From the NCBI GenBank assembly GCA_002127415.1, contig MWJR01000345.1:1-20482 (forward strand): a stretch of DNA of 20,482 nt, given 5' to 3'. The first letter of the stretch is position 1. Every line of letters begins with the position of its first letter. This DNA comes from Calditrichaeota bacterium AABM5.125.24. GTDB taxonomy: Bacteria > Electryoneota > AABM5-125-24 > Hatepunaeales > Hatepunaeaceae. The position numbers and the translations under genes are program-made. Of the stretch, positions 12,877 to 18,904 are shown in pieces. The notes beneath the pieces were generated by a model. It ran no database searches. It had not been told where the DNA came from and saw only the letters and a list, made by a program, of their open reading frames with translations.

Positions 12877-14589
12877 CTAACGCACCGCCTTCATCACAAT
12901 ACACGCCCGGGGGCATTCAGCGGCGCAGATGCCGCAACCCTTGCAGTATTCGGTGTCCACGATATATAGCTTGAACGGATCGCCCTTGACATGCGTGATG
13001 GCCGCATCGGGGCAGAAGATGAAGCAGTTGTCGCAGGCCGGGCAGCTGCCGCACGAGAAGCAGCGCCGCGCCTCCGCCAGCAGCTCCTCCTCGCTGTAGC
13101 TCCCGCGCACCTCGTCGAAGCTCTTAATCCTCTCGTCAACCGGCTGCGATTCAGGTTCAAACCGGGGTTTATCCTCGAAGTATGCGGTGTTCAGCTCCTC
13201 GAAGGGCACGACGTGGTCGGTTCTATCCCGTAGCGAGGGCGAGGTTGCCGCATCAGTGGGCAGCTCCCTGCCGGTCAGGTGCGCATCTATGGCCGCAGCG
13301 GCCTTGCGGCCGTAGCCGATAGCCGCCGTAACTGTTCCTGCGCCATCGGCAACATCCCCCCCGGCGAACAGCTTCGGCTCGAAGGTTCGTCCCAACTCGT
13401 CGGCGGGGATGTTCCACGATGTCTTAGCCTTGATTTCATCGGGCAGGAATGACAGGTCCGAGGTTTCGCCGATGGCGGTGATGACGCTGTTACATTCAAT
13501 CGTATACTCGCTGTCCTCGACCGGAACCGGCCTCCGCCGTCCCGATTCGTCCGGCTCGCCCAGCTCCATCCGGATGCACCTGACCCCGGTGACCCGGCCG
13601 TCTTCACGCAGCACCTCTACCGGCGTGGCCAGGAAGGTAATCTCGATCCCCTCGGTCAGCAACTCCTCGATCTCCTCGGCGATGGCCGGCATCTCGTGGC
13701 GTGTGCGGCGATACATTACGGATACCTTCTTGCCTCGTCTTAGCATCGACCGTGCTGCGTCCATCGCGGTGTTGCCTCCGCCGACTACCAACGGTTGATC
13801 GCCCACCTCATCCGGCAGGCCGAGGTTTATCCGGCGCAGCACCTCGATCCCCGGCAGCACCCCATCGCCTTCGTCCCCTTCCGCACCCAACGGACGGCTG
13901 CTGGTGAAGCCGACCGCCACGAACACAGCGTCGAACTTATCCATCAACTTGCCAAACTGGACATCCACCCCGACACGGGTGTCGGTGATGATCTCGACCC
14001 CGAGGTCGGTAATGCGTGCGATCTCAGCGTCGAGCACCTCGGACGGGAGCCGGTAATCGGGGATGCCGACCCGCAGCATCCCGCCGGGCTGAGGGTGAGC
14101 CTCGAAGACGGTGACCCCGTGACCTGCCAGGGCGAGCTGGTAGGCGCACGACAATCCCGCCGGGCCTGAACCGACCACCGCTATACGCTTGTGTGTGTGG
14201 GATGCCTTTGGCATCTCGGGTGGGCTATTACGGAATTTGTCACCCAAAAACCGCTCGATGGAGTGGATATTCACGGCCCCGCCCAACTGCGTGCGGTTGC
14301 ATTCAGACTCGCACGGATGAGGACAGACTCGCCCGCAGGTCCCAGGGAAGGGCGTCGTCGCGGCCAGCACACGCCAGGCGTCCTCGTAGCGTCCCTCAGC
14401 CGCCAGGGTTACGAACATCACCACGTCGTTCCCGGCGGGGCAGTGGGAGGCACAGGGGGCGACCTGCTCGACGTGATGCGGCTCGACGTTGCGCCACGAG
14501 CCGGTCTTGTTGACGGTCATATCGCCCAGCGACGCCGCCATCAGCGGCATATCGCGCCAGGACTTGAATATTATCGGTTGTTGAGCCAT
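12877..14589 (-). CDS. GltD-like NAD(P)H:ferredoxin-type oxidoreductase fused to a PorD 2[4Fe-4S] ferredoxin
   Basis: This is a 570-residue fusion that likely exchanges electrons between NAD(P)H and the pyruvate:ferredoxin oxidoreductase. Residues 46-97 carry the GltD-type [4Fe-4S] ligands ('APCASHCPAG', 'CGRVCPHPCESEC'). An FAD-binding 'GSGPAGL' lies at 140-146, with 'GGML' and 'PDYRLP' after it, and an NAD(P)-binding 'VVGGGNTAMD' follows. The C-terminal 90 residues hold a ferredoxin with 'CFSCGSCPACDNCFIFCP' and 'CKGCGICAAECPRACI'. That is the PorD role in pyruvate oxidoreductases. It lies between porG and porA in transcription order, supporting a shared job. Such fusions are known in por loci; the electron-flow direction is not evident from sequence. 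Confidence 0.92.
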   Translation of the reverse strand: MAQQPIIFKSWRDMPLMAASLGDMTVNKTGSWRNVEPHHVEQVAPCASHCPAGNDVVMFVTLAAEGRYEDAWRVLAATTPFPGTCGRVCPHPCESECNRTQLGGAVNIHSIERFLGDKFRNSPPEMPKASHTHKRIAVVGSGPAGLSCAYQLALAGHGVTVFEAHPQPGGMLRVGIPDYRLPSEVLDAEIARITDLGVEIITDTRVGVDVQFGKLMDKFDAVFVAVGFTSSRPLGAEGDEGDGVLPGIEVLRRINLGLPDEVGDQPLVVGGGNTAMDAARSMLRRGKKVSVMYRRTRHEMPAIAEEIEELLTEGIEITFLATPVEVLREDGRVTGVRCIRMELGEPDESGRRRPVPVEDSEYTIECNSVITAIGETSDLSFLPDEIKAKTSWNIPADELGRTFEPKLFAGGDVADGAGTVTAAIGYGRKAAAAIDAHLTGRELPTDAATSPSLRDRTDHVVPFEELNTAYFEDKPRFEPESQPVDERIKSFDEVRGSYSEEELLAEARRCFSCGSCPACDNCFIFCPDAAITHVKGDPFKLYIVDTEYCKGCGICAAECPRACIVMKAVR

Positions 14590-14636
14590 TTGATCTTGTT
14601 TATTTTAGGGGAGGGTGGACATTCCTGTCCGCCACA

Positions 14637-15077
14637 TTATTCTGAACTAAAATACCACCCATGGTATTTTGACCCATCTTCAACAAATCCAGCCTTAACA
14701 GGGTTCTCAAACATATACTTTAATTTCTCTTCCAGATCACTTTCCGTCCTGATAATACGGTCAAAGTATTCCTCCATCCAGATCATACCTCTTTCATCGC
14801 GGCTTCTGTTTATTAGCCGAGCGGAAACCCCTTTTATACCTTTAATAATCCTTTCCAGTGAATATTCTGTATTCGGTTTGATTACCATATGAACATGATT
14901 TGGCATTATCTGAACCGCCACCAATCGATAGAATTTTATATGTCCTGCTTTAATGTGATTTAGAGTTATAAGTATCTCTTTCTCATTCAAATGTCCTTGA
15001 AACAATTTGAATGTAATATAGTAGTATGATCCTTCTAACGTCCAGTGTGGTAAGCGCCGCTTCCGTTGTTTCAGCAC
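14637..15077 (-). CDS. REP-associated tyrosine transposase (RAYT, Y1_Tnp), copy 2
   Basis: This HUH-type Y1 transposase has 146 residues. The HUH motif is 'MPNHVHMVI', the catalytic Tyr lies in 'WMEEYFDRIIR' and the C-terminus has 'YMFENPVKAGFV'. It is only distantly similar to RAYT1, is much more AT-rich, and is associated with a different palindrome family (GGCGGACA...TGTCCGCC). The two were therefore acquired separately. The stop codon lies 4 nt from the left hairpin. It is inserted between the secreted-protein gene and the GltD-PorD fusion gene. Confidence 0.88.
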   Translation of the reverse strand: MLKQRKRRLPHWTLEGSYYYITFKLFQGHLNEKEILITLNHIKAGHIKFYRLVAVQIMPNHVHMVIKPNTEYSLERIIKGIKGVSARLINRSRDERGMIWMEEYFDRIIRTESDLEEKLKYMFENPVKAGFVEDGSKYHGWYFSSE

Positions 15078-15089
15078 TGTTTATAAGGT

Positions 15090-15132
15090 GGCGGACAGAG
15101 CCTGCCCCGGTGAAAACCGGGGAATGTCCGCC
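15090..15132. repeat. Double hairpin at the right border of RAYT2
   Basis: GGCGGACA (15090-15097) pairs with TGTCCGCC (15125-15132) and encloses CCCCGG (15105-15110) paired with CCGGGG (15117-15122). A CCTCCCCCTTTTTT tail follows on the plus strand. The structure could also terminate plus-strand transcripts. Confidence 0.65.
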
Positions 15133-15183
15133 CTCCCCCTTTTTTATACTACGACAAAATGAAACTTAATCCCTCCCTACAAT

Positions 15184-16689
15184 TCACTTCACCAAATGCA
15201 CCGCCCGGGCCGCATCTCCACCAGAACCTTTCAACCGCACCAGATACACGCCGCCGGGCATTTCCGAGGCATTCCACACTATGTGATACGAACCCGCTGC
15301 CATAAATCCATCTGACAGCCTGTTAACCTCTCTACCGGTCAGGTCATATACCCCGATGGCGAACCTGCCGGGGCGGGGCAGGGCATACTCGATCCTCGTG
15401 AAAGCGTTGAACGGGTTGGGATAGGCGGCGGTGATGGCGTAGCGTTCAGGTACATAAGGTAGCAAAGAACCCGAGGGCACAGACAGAGGTCCGATATCGA
15501 ATAAATAGAAATCATCCGATGTTAAATAGGCCAACTCGAGCTCTTCATCGTTGTCGTAGTTACCAACTGATGAACCAAAATGGAATTCTTCCATAAATCT
15601 GAATGTTTCCACTAACCTAAAATCTTCCACATCGATAACATAAATAAAACCAATATCATTAATACACAACAGATAGTGATGTGCATTCTCGCCATTAGGA
15701 TAAAAGTAAACAGGAGTTTCATTGATCTGCCTTTGCCCGTTTGACAACTCTATTTGCTCGCCTCTTTCTAAATTTGGTATGGTTAAACGTTCAACATAAG
15801 ACCCGCCTGTATCCCGATATGTAACATATAACGCTGGATTGTCATCATCTTCTTCTACTATTAATTGTAAACAGAAAAAACCAGTATTGTTTTCTGGGGG
15901 TGACCAGTTAAAATAAGAAAATATCCTAACAGAATTTTGAATCTCTAATTCAGAGTTAAAAACAGTAATGCCATAGCTTAATTCATAGTAGTCAACACCT
16001 ATATGACTAAAATAACTAGAAAATCTACCGATTATCAACTCTGATTGTCCATTTCCATCTGTGTCAATGACCTTCGAATCAATAACCGCAGTAGTTGATA
16101 TTTCAGCAACAAAATCTTCTTTCGATAGCGAAAATACGCGAATTCCTCCGGTTAAACGTCTATATGGATTAAGCATAAAATCATAGCCATATAAGTGGTG
16201 TTTATTACCTAAATATACTCTGCAGGCACTGTCTGGTAGCATTTCCGGGAAAAAATCAATCGAGGTGATGTGCCGCGGATCGTCTGCGCGATGAACTACA
16301 GCTTCAAAAACATAGATTAAAAAAGAGTTGTGTTCCTCATAATCATCATCGAAAAACCTATGAAGTGTTCCCGTTGAGTCTTCCACCGTAGCCGCAACAA
16401 TCTCAGATCCCTCACCAACTCCGAAGTCAATTCTGTTCAGCGCCGAAACCCAGCCATCAAGCTCTGGACTTTCCCACACAACCTCTCCCTCACTGATAAT
16501 CAACACATGGTTTGCCGTTCCCACCAAAAAGAACGTTTGCCCATCTTCATCCTGCCAGTAAGACCCGAGGACTGTCGCGGTTGCATCCAGCTCCACCCGC
16601 CAGACCTCCTCGGCTGGGAAGTCGGCGTAAAGGGCAGATGTCAAACCAAAGATAGCAGCGCACACCCAGATCAATTTTGTCCTTAACAT
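15184..16689 (-). CDS. Secreted repeat protein with T9SS/FlgD-like C-terminal sorting tail
   Basis: This is an exported protein of 501 residues and unknown role. A signal peptide ('KLIWVCAAIFGLTSALYA') covers about residues 1-22. The body has aspartate-rich turns such as 'DTDGNGQSELIIGRF' and 'GNYDNDEELELAYL', which suggest a FG-GAP/VCBS-like beta-propeller. The last 85 residues ('AYPNPFNAFTRIEYALP' ... 'GVYDLTGREV' ... 'GVYLVRLKG') match the tail found in many FCB-group secreted proteins. The central gene body is clearly more AT-rich than the neighbouring por genes, while the tail is GC-rich, giving a mosaic look. It splits porG from the rest of its operon, and no link to pyruvate metabolism is apparent. 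Confidence 0.82.
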   Translation of the reverse strand: MLRTKLIWVCAAIFGLTSALYADFPAEEVWRVELDATATVLGSYWQDEDGQTFFLVGTANHVLIISEGEVVWESPELDGWVSALNRIDFGVGEGSEIVAATVEDSTGTLHRFFDDDYEEHNSFLIYVFEAVVHRADDPRHITSIDFFPEMLPDSACRVYLGNKHHLYGYDFMLNPYRRLTGGIRVFSLSKEDFVAEISTTAVIDSKVIDTDGNGQSELIIGRFSSYFSHIGVDYYELSYGITVFNSELEIQNSVRIFSYFNWSPPENNTGFFCLQLIVEEDDDNPALYVTYRDTGGSYVERLTIPNLERGEQIELSNGQRQINETPVYFYPNGENAHHYLLCINDIGFIYVIDVEDFRLVETFRFMEEFHFGSSVGNYDNDEELELAYLTSDDFYLFDIGPLSVPSGSLLPYVPERYAITAAYPNPFNAFTRIEYALPRPGRFAIGVYDLTGREVNRLSDGFMAAGSYHIVWNASEMPGGVYLVRLKGSGGDAARAVHLVK

Positions 16690-16718
16690 ATCACACCTCG
16701 TTAATATTTAAGTCCGTC

Positions 16719-16742
16719 GGGCGCGATGAATCGCGCCCCTAC
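16719..16742. repeat. GTAGGGGC-family palindrome between porG and the secreted-protein gene
   Basis: GGGCGCGA (16719-16726) pairs with TCGCGCCC (16731-16738) around TGAA, followed by CTAC. The GGGCG...CGCCCCTAC frame is shared with the RAYT1-associated copies, but the centre differs. Confidence 0.65.
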
Positions 16743-16750
16743 CAGTATTT

Positions 16751-16798
16751 CACTCAGGAACTCAGGCACTCAGAAACTCTGTCACTTTGTCACTAACC
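16751..16798. repeat. Octamer array (CACTCAGG), six units, starting at the porG stop codon
   Basis: The units are CACTCAGG, AACTCAGG, CACTCAGA, AACTCTGT, CACTTTGT and CACTAACC at 8-bp spacing. The porG TAG (16795-16793) lies in the last unit. The unit is the reverse complement of that at 10365-10396. Confidence 0.6.
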
Positions 16799-17341
16799 GG
16801 AAGCCACCTCATACGCCTCCCTTGCCGCCGCCGCATTCGCCTCAACCTTGGCCGGGACCTCCTCCTCGATGGCCGATACTATCGACTCGATCTTCGCCAC
16901 CTTCAACACCTTCGACACCGCCCCCAGGATGGAGGTGTTCACTATCGGCTGGGTCACCGAGCCCAGCCCGTGTTTGACCGCAATTGATGACGCATCCACC
17001 GTCACAACCTTGAAGTCGCCCTTGAAGTCGAACTCTTCGGGTTTCTTTTCGGTATTTATCAGGATGGTCCCGCCGGGCTTGAGCCCCTGGGTCACGTCTA
17101 TCATCTGGAGCAGGCTCTGGTCGAGGATCACGATGTGGTCGGGGTGGTAGATCTGAGTGCGGATGCGGATCGGCTGGTCATCGACGCGGACGAAGGCCAT
17201 CACCGGCGCTGCGCGGCGTTCGACGCCGAAGGTCGGGAACGACTGCACGTAGAGCCCCTCCTTGAACACCGCCACCGCCAGCAGCTTGCCGGCCACGACG
17301 CCGCCCTGCCCCCCGCGGCTGTGAAAGCGTATCTCAAGCAT
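16793..17341 (-). CDS. porG: Pyruvate:ferredoxin oxidoreductase gamma subunit
   Basis: This subunit completes the four-part pyruvate:ferredoxin oxidoreductase with PorA, PorB and the PorD-like tail of the fusion protein. It has 182 residues, the usual size. 'RFHSRGGQGGVVAGKLLA' at the start and 'FPTFGVERRAAPV' are the family signatures, followed by 'DHIVILDQSLL' and 'GGTILIN'. AGGAG 8 nt before the ATG at 17341 and a good promoter about 100 nt upstream mark it as the first gene of the operon. The next por gene lies about 2.2 kb away because of inserted genes. Confidence 0.94.
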   Translation of the reverse strand: MLEIRFHSRGGQGGVVAGKLLAVAVFKEGLYVQSFPTFGVERRAAPVMAFVRVDDQPIRIRTQIYHPDHIVILDQSLLQMIDVTQGLKPGGTILINTEKKPEEFDFKGDFKVVTVDASSIAVKHGLGSVTQPIVNTSILGAVSKVLKVAKIESIVSAIEEEVPAKVEANAAAAREAYEVASG

Positions 17342-17446
17342 ATATTATCTCCTGTAGAGACCGCGGGCGACCCCTCCGCAACATCGGCTCAGGGGAAAAT
17401 TCAGGCGGATGCCCGATGTTCACTCGCGAATTGTTTAAGTATTCAC

Positions 17447-17475
17447 AATATAGAAAATCTTCCGCAGGCTGGCAA
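17447..17475 (-). promoter_or_regulatory. Sigma70-type promoter of the por operon
   Basis: On the minus strand TTGCCA (17475-17470, five of six bases) is followed by 17 nt and TATATT (17452-17447). Transcription would start near 17440, about 100 nt before the porG ATG. The -10 sequence and spacer equal those of the kinase promoter. Confidence 0.6.
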
Positions 17476-17518
17476 GCTCACAGGTCGGCGAGGTTCGGTC
17501 AGTGGGCAATCAGTCGCC

Positions 17519-17547
17519 TTGACATCCGTCCGGTTGATAGATACATT
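17519..17547 (+). promoter_or_regulatory. Sigma70-type promoter of hemW
   Basis: A perfect TTGACA (17519-17524) is followed by 17 nt and TACATT (17542-17547). The expected start near 17554 leaves about 40 nt before the ATG at 17597, favouring that start over the GTG at 17561. Confidence 0.5.
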
Positions 17548-17572
17548 TCATCATCGGGAAGTGCCTGATGTC

Positions 17573-17594
17573 CAAAGCCCAAAGCCCAAAGCCC
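17573..17594. repeat. Short AAAGCCC heptamer repeat in the hemW leader
   Basis: Three tandem AAAGCCC units precede the hemW start codon. They take the place where a Shine-Dalgarno would be expected. A 10-codon frame beginning ATGTCC at 17569 runs through them and stops in the hemW start (ATGA overlap). Confidence 0.5.
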
Positions 17595-17596
17595 AG

Positions 17597-18739
17597 ATGA
17601 CCGAATTCGCCCTCTACATACACTATCCGTTCTGCCTCAGCCGCTGTCCATACTGCGGCTTTGCCACCGAGGTTGAGGATGAGAAGCAGTCCAGCCTTTT
17701 CCGGGAGGCACTACTGAAGGAGCTCGACCGCCGGGCTGGTGAAGCTCCCTGGAAGAACGGGCGGCTCCACAGCATCTACCTCGGTGGCGGGACCCCCTCG
17801 CTGATGCCGCCGGATTACCTGACGCGGCTGCTGGACGAGGTTCACCGCTGCTTCAACTGGCCCGCCGGTATAGAGGTCACCCTGGAGGCCAATCCGGGAA
17901 CTCAGGACCAGCAGCGGTTTTCAGCCTTCCGCCAGGTTGGTGTCAACCGTCTTTCCATCGGTGCGCAGAGCTTTCATCCGGCTGAACTCGAACGCCTCGG
18001 TCGCAGTCACACCCCCGCTGAGATCGAGGGTGCGGTGCAGACTGCACGTCAGGCCGGGTTCGAGAACGTCTCACTCGACCTGATCTACGGTGTTCCGGAC
18101 CAGACGGTCGGATCGTTCAGCGCCAGCATCCATCGAGCGCTGGGACTCGGGATCGACCACCTGTCGGCATATTCACTCACCATCGAACCCGGCACCCCGT
18201 TCGAAGAGCGGATGAAGGAGGGAACCCTCCCACCGCCCGACCCCGACCTGGCCGCGGCTCATTTCACCGAGCTGCGCAGCCTGATGCGGCAGGCGGGTTT
18301 CGAGCACTACGAGCTGACCAACTTCGCCAAACCCGGCTGCTTCTCTCGCCACAACTACGCCTACTGGCGGCGCATCCCCTACCTGGGACTCGGCACCGGC
18401 GCACACAGCTTCGACGGCCAGCGCCGCAGTTGGAGCCCGCGCGACACACGGCAGTATCTGGCCCGACTCAAGGCCGGTGAGGACCCTGTCGCCGGGGAGG
18501 AGACACTGACCCCCGACGACGAGCTCAAAGAGCTGGTGTATCTATCGCTGCGCACCAGGGACGGACTCGACATCGCCCTGGCCGGTAGAACCTTCACCCT
18601 TGAAACACTCGCCGAGTTGCTCGACGCCGGCTTTCTTGTTCAGCTTAAAGACCGCCTTCATATCCCCGAAGAGCGCTGGCTGCTGCTGGATGAGATCGTG
18701 GTCAGGATGCTGAACCAATCCCGCTTGCGCTCAACTTGA
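17597..18739 (+). CDS. hemW: HemW-like radical SAM heme chaperone (coproporphyrinogen oxidase III-like)
   Basis: This cytoplasmic radical SAM protein belongs to the HemW branch, which binds heme and helps insert it into target enzymes. HemN-type coproporphyrinogen oxidation is less likely. It has 380 residues from the ATG at 17597, the HemW size. The [4Fe-4S]/SAM motif is 'CLSRCPYCGF'. 'GGGTPS', 'IGAQSF', 'DLIYGVPDQT' and 'LTIEPGTPFEERMKEG' follow. 'ELTNFAKPGCFSRHN' and 'GLGTGAHSF' are typical of HemW. The frame stays open for 154 codons upstream, but that stretch is antisense to porG and leader DNA and is not part of the protein. No clear Shine-Dalgarno is seen, so the exact start is slightly uncertain. 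The gene is divergent from porG. Confidence 0.92.
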   Translation: MTEFALYIHYPFCLSRCPYCGFATEVEDEKQSSLFREALLKELDRRAGEAPWKNGRLHSIYLGGGTPSLMPPDYLTRLLDEVHRCFNWPAGIEVTLEANPGTQDQQRFSAFRQVGVNRLSIGAQSFHPAELERLGRSHTPAEIEGAVQTARQAGFENVSLDLIYGVPDQTVGSFSASIHRALGLGIDHLSAYSLTIEPGTPFEERMKEGTLPPPDPDLAAAHFTELRSLMRQAGFEHYELTNFAKPGCFSRHNYAYWRRIPYLGLGTGAHSFDGQRRSWSPRDTRQYLARLKAGEDPVAGEETLTPDDELKELVYLSLRTRDGLDIALAGRTFTLETLAELLDAGFLVQLKDRLHIPEERWLLLDEIVVRMLNQSRLRST

Positions 18740-18764
18740 CAACCTGTCACGATCCGGCTATATT
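18736..18764 (+). promoter_or_regulatory. Strong sigma70-type promoter of the LamG-domain secreted protein gene
   Basis: A perfect TTGACA (18736-18741) overlapping the hemW stop codon is followed by 17 nt and TATATT (18759-18764). The leader would be about 130 nt. It has the same -35, spacer and -10 as the kinase promoter. Confidence 0.65.
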
Positions 18765-18904
18765 AATAACGATATGAACTGCCGGTTGCCGCAAAACCAG
18801 TCGCACATTACACAACTGCCCACTTGCCCGGCGGATAAGCGCCGAATCCTCACGATCCGCTTCTCAATTTCCATCGAAAATCCCGCGAAGGGAGGTTGAC
18901 TGAA

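Larger units (their letters stand above)
14608..15138. mobile_element. RAYT2 unit bounded by inverted palindromic repeats
   Basis: GGGGAGGGTGGACATTCC (14608-14625) and the reverse complement of 15121-15138 (GGGGAGGGCGGACATTCC) agree at 17 of 18 positions. They face each other across a single transposase gene. The left border forms the palindrome GGTGGACATTCCTGTCCGCC (14614-14633). The right border is GGCGGACA...TGTCCGCC (15090-15132) with an inner CCCCGG/CCGGGG stem. The layout is that of a transposase with two flanking REP-like hairpins. Confidence 0.7.

Noticed and set aside
17135..17596. 154-codon upstream extension of the hemW frame
   Set aside because: It runs antisense through porG, across the predicted hemW promoter, and has no HemW-like sequence.
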